This document shows, one piece after another, positions 44,403 through 52,150 of a DNA stretch of 64,000 nt; position 1 is the first letter of the stretch, and each line of letters opens with the position of its first letter. The position numbers and the translations under genes were made by a program. This stretch comes from SKLM01 sp964514285 (GTDB lineage: Bacteria; Chloroflexota; Anaerolineae; B4-G1): positions 4,559-68,558 of the forward strand of contig CAZEQC010000012.1 in NCBI GenBank assembly GCA_964514285.1. The letters run 5' to 3'. Below the pieces are notes generated by a model that was not told where the DNA came from, did not search any database, and saw nothing but the letters and a program-made list of their open reading frames with translations.

Positions 44403-45938
44403 ATGAAATCAAAAAGAATCCTCGTGGTAGACGATGACGCTAATCTGTGTAGAACGGTCTGTGATATTCTTGAGGCCAAGGGCTATACACCGGCGGTCGC
44501 TAGCACAGGCGGAGCAGCTCTCAAGAGCATGGAGAAAGAGACGCCCGCTGTTGCGTTGATCGATTTAAGAATGGAAGACCTTTCGGGTATTGAGCTGCTT
44601 AGAACGATCAAGAAGCGCTTCCCCCAGACGGAGTGCATCGTCCTGACGGGACACGCCTCGCAGACATCAGCAATCGAGGCCGTCAATCTAGGGGCCTATG
44701 GCTACTTGCAGAAGCCCTACAATGTTGACCAGCTCTTGGTGACCGTTCGACGTGCTATCGAGCGGCGCGATGACCGACGGGCTCTGCAGGAAAGCGAGGA
44801 GAGATACCGCCGTTTCTTTCAGACGTCACGGGATTGTGCCTTCATCACGACAAGGGACGGTCGGTGGCTGGACATGAACGAAACAGCCGTCGAGCTTCTT
44901 GGATATGACAGCAAGGAAGAGCTGAGAGAGGTCAGGATCTGGGATCTTTATGCCGACCCAGCGGTGAGTGAGGATCACGCTCACGCGCTGGGGGAGCAAG
45001 GCGCTATTAAGGACTACCCGGTTGATCTGCGGCGGAAGAGCAGCGACGTCATCAACGCCCTCGTCACCGCGGTTTGCTTCAGGGATAAGCAGGACAACGT
45101 GAAGGGGTTTCAGGGGACGATTCGCGACATCACTGAAAGGAAGAAAGCCGAAGAGGCATTGGCGAGCTACGCAGCCGAACTGTCTCAGAAGAACGCCGAG
45201 CTGGAGCAGCTTAACGCTCAGAAAGCACAGCTCCTGGGAATCGCCACCCACGAACTCCGCAACCCCCTGCAGTTCATCCTGACCTACAGTGAATTCCTGC
45301 TTGATGAAGCCGCCGATGTGTTGACGGAGCGACAGATCCAGTTTCTGCTGCTGATCCGTTCATCGAGCGAGTTCATGGCCAGTCTGGTGAATGATCTCTT
45401 GGATGTGGCCAAGATCGAGGCCGGTGAGCTCAAGCTGGACCTGCAACTTACTGACTTGGTCAGCCTCGTCAGACGCAACATCTCTCTAAACAGGGTCTTG
45501 GCGGAGAAAAGGGACGTTGACCTGCAATTGCATGATGAGCCGCTTCCTATGATGGCCCTCGACCCGGTCAAGGCTGAACAAGTGCTGAACAACTTGATCA
45601 GTAATGCCATCAAATACGCCCCAGCCGGCACTGTCGTCGACGTACGCCTTTCTCGGGACGACGACTCTGTGCTACTCTCAGTGCAGGACCACGGGCCTGG
45701 CATACCAGCGGACGAATTGGAAAGCGTGTTCCAACCTTTTGAGACCACCAGCGTCAAGAGTCTTAGCGGTGAACAGGGTACAGGGCTAGGGCTCGCGATC
45801 GCTCAGCGTATCGTCCAAGGACATAGAGGGGAGATTTGGGTAGAGAGCGAGGTCGGCGAAGGGGCAACGTTCTATCTCTCGTTGCCCATAAGGGATGACA
45901 AAGGCCCAGATTGCCCAGGAGAGACGTCAATCGAATGA
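44403..45938 (+). CDS. Soluble receiver-PAS-histidine kinase
   Basis: 511 residues: an N-terminal receiver (RILVVDDD, acceptor Asp in ALIDLRM, Lys in LQKPYN), PAS (about 130-250), a short coiled coil, then a kinase with H-box ATHELRNPLQ, N-box NLISNAIKYAP, DHGPGIP and GTGLGLAIAQRIV. No membrane segment. It starts 79 bases after the membrane kinase, so the two probably form a phosphorelay with this protein as the soluble second step. The GTG 4 codons upstream is less likely than this ATG, which follows GAGGG. Confidence 0.88.
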   Translation: MKSKRILVVDDDANLCRTVCDILEAKGYTPAVASTGGAALKSMEKETPAVALIDLRMEDLSGIELLRTIKKRFPQTECIVLTGHASQTSAIEAVNLGAYGYLQKPYNVDQLLVTVRRAIERRDDRRALQESEERYRRFFQTSRDCAFITTRDGRWLDMNETAVELLGYDSKEELREVRIWDLYADPAVSEDHAHALGEQGAIKDYPVDLRRKSSDVINALVTAVCFRDKQDNVKGFQGTIRDITERKKAEEALASYAAELSQKNAELEQLNAQKAQLLGIATHELRNPLQFILTYSEFLLDEAADVLTERQIQFLLLIRSSSEFMASLVNDLLDVAKIEAGELKLDLQLTDLVSLVRRNISLNRVLAEKRDVDLQLHDEPLPMMALDPVKAEQVLNNLISNAIKYAPAGTVVDVRLSRDDDSVLLSVQDHGPGIPADELESVFQPFETTSVKSLSGEQGTGLGLAIAQRIVQGHRGEIWVESEVGEGATFYLSLPIRDDKGPDCPGETSIE

Positions 45939-45974
45939 ATGAAGAGGTAACACCCCCTAAGGCCAGTCTTGGTC

Positions 45975-46949
45975 CTAAACCTCGCGCCAATCTGGGATTT
46001 GTCCACGATGCTTCCAGCGCCACCATAGGCCGACAGGATACCCCACCATCTTGGCGACGTCCCCGACGACGCGGATGATCGGGACCCAAAGCGCCGCCCT
46101 GAGCTTCCCAGGTGCGCTCATACCATCCCACAAACTCGATAGCCGACGCCACGGGACCCAGAGCATCCCCGGTATCGCGATCAAGGTGAGCGCCCACCAC
46201 CATATGTCTCCAATGATCCCAGCAGCCACGATGAGCGGTAGAGCAACCAGATAGGTCAGATAGCGAATGGCGTGTCTTAGCCGCCACAGATCGGCTTTGC
46301 CGTCGCCACGGGCATAGCGGTAGTACTGCAGAAAGAAAGCCCTCAAACTGGGACGGGGACGGAAGTAGACCAGGGCCTCAGGTGCGAAGACGAACGGGCC
46401 AAATCGAGAACGCAGCTGGAAATCAAAGATCAGGTCCTCGCAGTAGTCGAGCCACTCGGGGTAGCCGCCCACCTCTTTCCACGCGCTCTTGTGAAACGCG
46501 ACCGAACGACTGGACGGCAAGAAGCGCTCCAAGCGAATGTCCCGCAGTTCTGGCAACACCGTAGCGCCCATCGCCGTCTCGAACGTGCTCTGTGGATCCG
46601 GCCGGAAGAAACCAGCGACGGTCTGGGCCCCCCTGTCTTCCAGCGGGGCGACGATCCTCTCCAACCACGCCGGATCCAGTCGGACGCCCGCATCCGTTAC
46701 CGCTATAGCTTCCCCCGTGGCAGCATCGATGGCCACGTTCCTGCCCTGAGAGATATTGGCACCGCGACGCTGCAAGACTCGCAGATGGAAGCGATCCTCA
46801 GCGTGCAGAAGAGACAAAGTGCCATCCGTCGACCCCCCATCGCAAACGACGACCTCATCCGGCCGACGGGTTTGCGCAGCCAGGCTATCCAGCAGCCTCG
46901 GAAGGCTCTGAGCCTCGTTCAATACCGTTAAGATGACGGACACTCGCAT
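45975..46949 (-). CDS. Family 2 glycosyltransferase with C-terminal membrane segments
   Basis: 324 residues: GT-A fold (VSVILTVLNEAQSLPRLL, VVCDGGSTDGT, and VTDAGVRLD at the metal site), then two or more hydrophobic segments (about 235-275). It resembles GT2 enzymes making membrane glycans or glycolipids; donor and acceptor are unknown. A TATAAT ends 8 bases before the ATG and no ribosome-binding site is present, suggesting a leaderless mRNA. It converges with the kinase gene upstream, leaving a 36-base spacer. Confidence 0.82.
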   Translation of the reverse strand: MRVSVILTVLNEAQSLPRLLDSLAAQTRRPDEVVVCDGGSTDGTLSLLHAEDRFHLRVLQRRGANISQGRNVAIDAATGEAIAVTDAGVRLDPAWLERIVAPLEDRGAQTVAGFFRPDPQSTFETAMGATVLPELRDIRLERFLPSSRSVAFHKSAWKEVGGYPEWLDYCEDLIFDFQLRSRFGPFVFAPEALVYFRPRPSLRAFFLQYYRYARGDGKADLWRLRHAIRYLTYLVALPLIVAAGIIGDIWWWALTLIAIPGMLWVPWRRLSSLWDGMSAPGKLRAALWVPIIRVVGDVAKMVGYPVGLWWRWKHRGQIPDWREV

Positions 46950-46957
46950 CGCTCAAG

Positions 46958-46963
46958 ATTATA
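46958..46963 (-). promoter_or_regulatory. -10 element of the glycosyltransferase gene
   Basis: Perfect TATAAT on the minus strand, 8 bases before the ATG. The -35 region is poor (CTGGCG at 17 bases), so another element may compensate. Confidence 0.5.
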
Positions 46964-47121
46964 CACGACGACCCGTCTGCCGCCAGCCCATCCTGGCAGC
47001 CCTCCCTGGCAGCCCTCATAGAGAAACGGCCACCACACGTTTTCTAGGACTTCAACACAAAATTTTAAGATTCTTGAGCGGCTCGAGCCCCTCTCTTGGC
47101 CCTCATTTTTCCCTGTGGGGC
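46964..47121. other. Divergent spacer between the glycosyltransferase and cold-shock genes
   Basis: Together with the cold-shock leader this makes a 335-base stretch without a gene. No RNA gene or repeat was recognised apart from the promoter and hairpin listed separately. Confidence 0.4.
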
Positions 47122-47150
47122 TTGACGTTTATCTTAAGATATGATAGACT
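47122..47150 (+). promoter_or_regulatory. Promoter for the cold-shock gene
   Basis: TTGACG, 17 bases, TAGACT. It gives an mRNA with an unusually long leader of about 125 bases, as in many cold-shock genes. Confidence 0.65.
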
Positions 47151-47194
47151 AGCAGCATAGGACGCGGTAAGTTAGGTAGTGATGCATCATCCTG

Positions 47195-47215
47195 CCCAGG
47201 CTTACGAGGCCTGGG
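47195..47215 (+). other. Hairpin in the cold-shock mRNA leader
   Basis: A 7-bp stem (47195-47201 with 47209-47215), 7-base loop, roughly midway between the transcription start and the ATG. A temperature-dependent role is possible but unproven. Confidence 0.45.
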
Positions 47216-47284
47216 TAGTCTGTGTGAGCGCCTCTCCTTGCCGCCGTAGAAGTAGCAACAGTTATCATAAGGAGAATCTGGAGG

Positions 47285-47512
47285 ATGGAAGGTAAAGAGA
47301 CCGGAACCGTCAAGTGGTTCAGCAATGACAAGGGCTATGGATTCATCTCGCGCGAGGAGGGGGAGGATGTGTTCGTGCACTACTCCGCCATCCAGGGCGG
47401 GGGCTTCAAGACGCTCAATGAGGGCCAAAGAGTTGAATTCAACGTCGAGGAGGGGGCCAAGGGCCTCCGGGCCGCCAATGTGGTTCCTATCGGAGAGCCA
47501 ACGGGCTTCTAG
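47285..47512 (+). CDS. Cold-shock domain protein
   Basis: 75 residues, a single cold-shock domain with RNA-binding motifs KGYGFI (16-21) and DVFVHY (28-33). It acts as an RNA chaperone or transcription antiterminator. Two SD-like sequences (AAGGAG, GGAGG) precede the ATG. Its long structured leader suggests post-transcriptional control. Confidence 0.93.
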   Translation: MEGKETGTVKWFSNDKGYGFISREEGEDVFVHYSAIQGGGFKTLNEGQRVEFNVEEGAKGLRAANVVPIGEPTGF

Positions 47513-47659
47513 GCGAAGCAACTAACTGACCGCGTCGGATTGAGGCACGCAGCCCGGCGTGTCGAAGATGCGCACAAGGGAGAGCCGCTCGCGTTTGGCG
47601 TTTGCCAGCGCGGGCGGTTCTTCGTTTCGGGGAACAGTATGCGGAGTAATCCCAGCTAG

Positions 47660-48577
47660 ATGAACAGGACAGACAATTACTTCAAGGGCAAGAACGTCAT
47701 CATCACCGGGGGGTCCAGTGGTATCGGCAAGTCCACGGCCAGACTGCTGGCCAGGAACGGAGCTAACATCTTCATCCTGGCACGAGATCGAGAGAAACTG
47801 AACCAAGCGGTTGAGGAGGTCAAGGCAGAAGGGGATAGTCAGAACCAACAGTATCGAGCTTTCTCCGCCGACGTCACGAACTGGCAGGAGATCGAAGCCG
47901 CCATCGCGGATATCGTAGAGACCGGCGGCGCGCCCCACATCCTCATCAACTCTGCGGGTATCGTCCGCCCAGGTCACGTCGAGGAGCTTCCCCTCTCCAC
48001 TTTCAAGCATCAAATGGACGTCAACTACTTCGGCACGCTTCACTCCGTGAAAGCTGTCTTGCCTTATATGATAGCCCAGGGGGAAGGCCACATCGTGAAT
48101 ATATCATCCTTCGGAGGCGTCTTCGGTGCTTTCGGCTACAGCGCCTATGGAGCCTCGAAATTTGCCGTGTGCGGCTTCACGGAGGCCCTGAGGGCCGAGC
48201 TTCAGCCCCACGACATCGCCGTTTCTCTCGTCATACCCCCCGACACAGACACCCCTCAGCTTGAGGGCGAGGAGAAGATCCGGCCTCTGGAAACCAAGCT
48301 GATGAGTGGCACCGGCAGACCGGAGAAGCTAGAACGCCTGAGTGAAACTATTGCCTATGGGCTGGCGAAGTGGGTACTTAGCGACAACGGCGATCCGATG
48401 AAGCCGGATCGAGTCGCCGAGACAATCGTCAGAGGCATCCAGAGAAGACGATACTTAATCTTCCCGGATACGATGCTGATGGTGGCCTATTACCTGCGTG
48501 GTTTTCTCCTTCCCGTCGCCAACTGGGCCCAGGATCAGTTGTCAGAAGTAGCCAGGAGGCAACGTAAGGTCCAGTAG
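47660..48577 (+). CDS. SDR related to 3-ketodihydrosphingosine reductase (KDSR)
   Basis: 305 residues: NAD(P) loop GGSSGIG (17-23), catalytic Ser near 149-150, and the YGASK motif (Tyr163, Lys167). The segment PPDTDTP (193-199) follows, which is characteristic of the KDSR/TSC10 subgroup of short-chain dehydrogenases. A hydrophobic C-terminal stretch (about 270-285) could bind membrane. KDSR reduces 3-ketosphinganine; an SPT-like gene lies 3.6 kb away (52151-53329). Another long-chain ketone substrate cannot be excluded. GGAG lies upstream of the ATG. Confidence 0.78.
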   Translation: MNRTDNYFKGKNVIITGGSSGIGKSTARLLARNGANIFILARDREKLNQAVEEVKAEGDSQNQQYRAFSADVTNWQEIEAAIADIVETGGAPHILINSAGIVRPGHVEELPLSTFKHQMDVNYFGTLHSVKAVLPYMIAQGEGHIVNISSFGGVFGAFGYSAYGASKFAVCGFTEALRAELQPHDIAVSLVIPPDTDTPQLEGEEKIRPLETKLMSGTGRPEKLERLSETIAYGLAKWVLSDNGDPMKPDRVAETIVRGIQRRRYLIFPDTMLMVAYYLRGFLLPVANWAQDQLSEVARRQRKVQ

Positions 48578-48609
48578 CGGGTGTTGCTGATCAACTTCTA
48601 GCCAGAGAA

Positions 48610-50694
48610 TCAAGATGCTCGTTTCTCCGCCAGTTCTCCTCGTACTGTCTGCAGCAGCGCCTCAGCCTTCAACTCAGCCAACGTGTAAGATTCTCCTTCC
48701 AGGTGCCGAGCTAACGTCTCCGCCAACCCTTTGTCGAAGGCTTCGTTCTCCATGTTGATCACCACCGAGCGAATATCCGCCCGGGGAAACATCTCCGCGA
48801 TGAGATAAGCCTCCTCCTGCGGTGGACGATCCATCATAGAGACATTGCCGGCCCCATCGGTGAGCAGCACCATCAACGGCATCAAATCGGGATGCTGCCG
48901 CATCTCGCGGGTGATCACCTCATAGGCAGCCTGCAGCCCTGCGGACAAAGGAGTCTTGCCGCCGACCGGAAGCCCTCTCAATGCCCGTTGCGCCAGCTCG
49001 ACGCTGTTGGTCGGCGGGAGCGCTACGATCGCGTCGTTCTTCTGAAACACGATTAATCCAACGCGGTCCCGACGCTGGTACGCGTCGGTGAGCAGGGAGA
49101 GCACAGCCCCCTTCGTCGCCTCCATCCTCTCAGCCACTGCCATAGACCATGAGGCGTCAACCACGAAGAGCACTAAGTTCGCAGCGCGGGTGACGCGCAC
49201 CTTGCGTCGGTAGTCATCCGGGCGCAGCCGAAGAGCCGGCCGGCCTCCCTCTTGGGTATCCCGTTCATCCCCGCGTCCGCCCTGATGCGAGGCAGCGGCG
49301 CGAAGAGTGGCATCGAATGCCAGGTCGCTGGGATCATCGGGGGACGGACGGGCCTGAATGTAACGACCTCGTTTTCGGCTCGTCCGCGTCTGACTGCGGC
49401 GACCTCCACTGGTGCGAGTCAGCCGGTCGAGGGGCGTTTCCAGCCGACTGGTGCTGAACGCCTTGCCCGCATCCGTCTTCTCACCACCCTCCCACCAACG
49501 CCCCGCCGACGGCCATTGAGGCACCTCTTGGGGCCCAGGTGACCGCATCGGATGTGAAGGTTCGACGCCATCATCGTCAGACGCCCCCGTCGCTACGTCG
49601 CCTTTTTTTTTGCCGCTGGCCTCCGACGATTCAGCCTTCTCCTCAGGCTCAGCTTCTGACACTTCTTGCACATCGACGGCGGTCAGCCGCTCCGAAAGAT
49701 CGTCGACGGTGACCTCCGGTTCCTCCAAAGGATGTCGCCGCAGACGATGAGGAATGGCCAACTCGGTAGCCAAGAGAATATCCCTCTTGGTCAGATCAAG
49801 GCGGCCACGGAGAGCAGCGTGAGCACGGGCTGCCTTCAGCACAACCAGGTCAGGCCGATGCCCGTCAACACCTAACTCACTCATCACCGTAGCAATAGTC
49901 GTCAAGTCCGATCGCGTGTGCTGGACCTGGGGCAAGAGTTGGCGCGCCTTGACGATCTGGTCAGAGAGCGCCTTCTCCCTTGGAGCCCAGACAGCAGAGA
50001 ACCCCCACGGGTCGGATTCGAAGGCGAGATTCCGCTCCATGATCTTCACGCGCTCATCTGGATCGTGAAGGCCCTCGATGTCCACGGAGAGAGCGAAGCG
50101 ATCGAGCAGCTGAGGGCGCAGATTCCCTTCCTCGGGGTTCATGGTCCCAATAAGAATGAAGCGAGCAGGATGACGAAACGAGATGCCCTCCCGCTCTACG
50201 ACGTTGACGCCCATGGCCGCCGCATCGAGCAGCAGATCGACCACGTGATCATCGAGCAGGTTGACCTCATCGACGTAGAGGATGCCGCGGTTTGCCGCAG
50301 CGAGCACCCCCGGATCGAAGTGCCTTTCCCCCTCCTGAAGGGCTCGCTCGATATCCAAGGTTCCGACAACACGGTCCTCGGTCGCGCTGACCGGCAGATC
50401 GACGAAGCTGGTGGGGCGCCGTGTGCGCCGAAGAGCCTCACCACACCGAGCCCGCCCACGGCATTGCGTGCACCATGCTGCCGGCCTGTCGGGATCACAG
50501 CCGAAGGGACAATCGGCCATCACCTCTATCTCCGGCAGCAGCGCGGCCAGAGCCCGGGCGGCGGTGGACTTGGCCGTTCCTCGCTCCCCCCGAATGAGGA
50601 CACCCCCGATCGAAGGATAGATAGCGTTCAATATCAGAGCGCGCTTCATACGCTCTTGCCCCACGAGGGCGGTAAAGGGAAAGGTAAGCTCCAT
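48610..50694 (-). CDS. Fused ChlI/ChlD-type chelatase: AAA+ ATPase plus VWA domain
   Basis: 694 residues: AAA+ motor of the magnesium/cobalt chelatase family with Walker A GERGTAKS (36-43), cysteine-rich segment CPFGC...C..C, Walker B ILYVDEVNLL and GTMNPEEG. An acidic linker (about 330-470) follows. The C-terminal integrin-like VWA domain has the MIDAS motif DASWS, and TDGAGN. Such motors drive metal insertion with a BchH or CobN catalytic subunit, not found in this window. A nine-A tract at codons 362-364 lies in the linker. ATG at 50694 follows GGAG. Confidence 0.88.
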   Translation of the reverse strand: MELTFPFTALVGQERMKRALILNAIYPSIGGVLIRGERGTAKSTAARALAALLPEIEVMADCPFGCDPDRPAAWCTQCRGRARCGEALRRTRRPTSFVDLPVSATEDRVVGTLDIERALQEGERHFDPGVLAAANRGILYVDEVNLLDDHVVDLLLDAAAMGVNVVEREGISFRHPARFILIGTMNPEEGNLRPQLLDRFALSVDIEGLHDPDERVKIMERNLAFESDPWGFSAVWAPREKALSDQIVKARQLLPQVQHTRSDLTTIATVMSELGVDGHRPDLVVLKAARAHAALRGRLDLTKRDILLATELAIPHRLRRHPLEEPEVTVDDLSERLTAVDVQEVSEAEPEEKAESSEASGKKKGDVATGASDDDGVEPSHPMRSPGPQEVPQWPSAGRWWEGGEKTDAGKAFSTSRLETPLDRLTRTSGGRRSQTRTSRKRGRYIQARPSPDDPSDLAFDATLRAAASHQGGRGDERDTQEGGRPALRLRPDDYRRKVRVTRAANLVLFVVDASWSMAVAERMEATKGAVLSLLTDAYQRRDRVGLIVFQKNDAIVALPPTNSVELAQRALRGLPVGGKTPLSAGLQAAYEVITREMRQHPDLMPLMVLLTDGAGNVSMMDRPPQEEAYLIAEMFPRADIRSVVINMENEAFDKGLAETLARHLEGESYTLAELKAEALLQTVRGELAEKRAS
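49603..49611 (-). other. A9 slippery tract in the chlI/chlD linker
   Basis: Nine consecutive A on the coding strand encode three lysines at residues 362-364. Loss of one A leads to a stop two codons after the lysines (about 366 aa product). Gain of one leads to a stop eight codons after them (about 372 aa). Both products would contain the whole ATPase part and lack VWA. Confidence 0.8.
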
Positions 50695-51068
50695 AGAGAC
50701 TCCGTCTCGAATCACCAACAGACAGATCATACGCGGCAGCCGGAGCCCCGGATAGCCATCCCGGCCAGTCCTAAGCGTCGCTGACGACCACCGAATGGAA
50801 AACCACTATCGAGCTCAACTCGACAATGATGCTACGCTCAATCATTATACCGCAATCTCCTGAGGGCAAAACTACATACCCGCAGCGACGGTGTGGAGCA
50901 CGTCGATCGACCTCCAAGAAACCGCCAGCCCCCCTTCTCCATTCAGCCATTCGCTGGCCGCAACTCCGACATCGGTCACACCCAGTGTAACCAGGAAGAA
51001 GACCCTAACAAAGAGTGATCAAAAAGCTGTAGACATAAGGGACGATCCATGGTATCATTGACACCACT
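50695..51068. other. Divergent intergenic region upstream of the chelatase
   Basis: 374 bases without a gene. It holds a perfect leftward TATAAT (50844-50849, weak -35) probably serving the chelatase and a rightward promoter for the hypothetical protein. No riboswitch was recognised; in particular no cobalamin box was seen. Confidence 0.5.
51030..51058 (+). promoter_or_regulatory. Promoter of the hypothetical membrane protein
   Basis: TAGACA, 17 bases, TATCAT; the ATG lies 10 bases after the -10 with no SD sequence, so the mRNA would be leaderless or nearly so. Confidence 0.6.
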
Positions 51069-51728
51069 ATGGAGGCCTTGCCGCCTGGTGCCTTGATCCT
51101 CATGGTCGCTGCCCTATCGGTCTCTGCCGGGGCGCTGCTCACCTGGCTCATAATCTACATTAGCAGAGAGCAAGGCTCAGCGCCGCAGGACACCCCTCGA
51201 GATGAAGAGCCCTCAACCGACGTCCTGTTGCGTGTCGTACGGACCAAAGGCGGGGCCTCGGTCTTCGTGCGGGGCAGACGCCTGCGCCACCTTCGGGAGA
51301 TAAAGGATCGAGACACGGGCCAAGAGACCATTCTGGCTGTCAAGGCCGTGCTGAGGTTTGCCGAAGGATGGCTCCCAGCCTTGCGGGAGGAGGAGAGACC
51401 CCCCAGCAGCGCCGATGCCCAACCTGCTGCTGGTGTCGCCGCTTCCGCCCGCCCGATTGGCCAAAGGGCTCCCCTGGCGGGGCAACGAACGGAGGGGATC
51501 CCATCAGCGGAACCGCTCAAACTCGTCGAAGAGATCAACGTCTTGATCCAGAAGCGGCTTCACGGGCGACCAGAGTTGGCCAAGCGGGGGATTCGACTCA
51601 GCCGGGACATAGACGGCCGTCCGCTCATCTACGTGGGCCAGCACACCTATCGCTCGGCCGAGGAGATTCCCAATCGCGAAGTGAGCACCTTCATCCGGGA
51701 AACGATCCAGATGTGGGAAAGACAGTAG
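51069..51728 (+). CDS. Hypothetical protein with one N-terminal membrane segment
   Basis: Not recognised. 219 residues: one hydrophobic segment (about 8-31), then a region with VLLRVVRTKGGASVFVRGRRLRHLREI (beta-rich, basic), an Ala/Pro-rich low-complexity linker (about 105-145), and a C-terminal segment (150-219) with LVEEINVLIQKRLHGRPEL and a conserved-looking GRPLIYVGQHTYRSAEEIP. The layout suggests a membrane-anchored cytoplasmic protein with two small domains. A strong terminator follows. Confidence 0.7.
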   Translation: MEALPPGALILMVAALSVSAGALLTWLIIYISREQGSAPQDTPRDEEPSTDVLLRVVRTKGGASVFVRGRRLRHLREIKDRDTGQETILAVKAVLRFAEGWLPALREEERPPSSADAQPAAGVAASARPIGQRAPLAGQRTEGIPSAEPLKLVEEINVLIQKRLHGRPELAKRGIRLSRDIDGRPLIYVGQHTYRSAEEIPNREVSTFIRETIQMWERQ

Positions 51729-51742
51729 GGGGACACCTCACG

Positions 51743-51781
51743 AGCGAAGGCCGCTGTCTTCTCCAGGCAGCGGCCTTCGCT
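51743..51781. terminator. Strong hairpin terminator between convergent genes
   Basis: A perfect 14-bp stem (51743-51756 with 51768-51781), 11-base loop. T-runs are short on both sides, but its location between the convergent hypothetical gene and fmdB-like gene fits a bidirectional terminator. Confidence 0.7.
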
Positions 51782-51814
51782 TGAGTCTAACGTCGCAGAC
51801 AGAACAAGAGCCTA

Positions 51815-52045
51815 TCAGGACCTCGCGCTACACGTGGCACAGGAGGCCGACGGCGAGCAGGAAGCACAGGATCCCTCCCCGGCAATCACGCCCTGATCCC
51901 CCACGGCGGAGAAGAGAGAGATCATCCGCTGCGTCTCCTTGCTCTCACATTGCGGACAGCTGATAGGGTCATCCGCCTCCGACATCCCCCGTAGAGCATC
52001 GAATCGGCTTTCACAGTCCAGGCATTCGTATTCGTACAAAGGCAT
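51815..52045 (-). CDS. FmdB-type zinc-ribbon protein
   Basis: 76 residues. MPLYEYEC and two CxxC pairs (CLDC, CPQC) form a zinc ribbon typical of the FmdB family of putative regulators. The C-terminus is Cys/Ser-rich (SCASC...SCATC), also common in this family. The ATG at 52045 matches the family N-terminus; a longer frame exists. It has its own promoter in front. Confidence 0.85.
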   Translation of the reverse strand: MPLYEYECLDCESRFDALRGMSEADDPISCPQCESKETQRMISLFSAVGDQGVIAGEGSCASCSPSASCATCSARS

Positions 52046-52118
52046 AGATTCTATCCAATCCTTCCCAGCACTCACACACTGGTTGGCTTCTCCACTAATT
52101 TCCTAGTTCTACATCTTG

Positions 52119-52146
52119 ATTTTACCGGATGTCCACCATCCGTCAA
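52119..52146 (-). promoter_or_regulatory. Promoter of the zinc-ribbon gene
   Basis: TTGACG, 16 bases, TAAAAT on the minus strand. It also contains a 6-bp hairpin right behind the SPT-like gene. Confidence 0.62.
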
Positions 52147-52150
52147 GCGA

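Noticed and set aside
50785..51068. Cobalamin riboswitch before the chelatase
   Set aside because: No B12-box-like sequence could be recognised on either strand.
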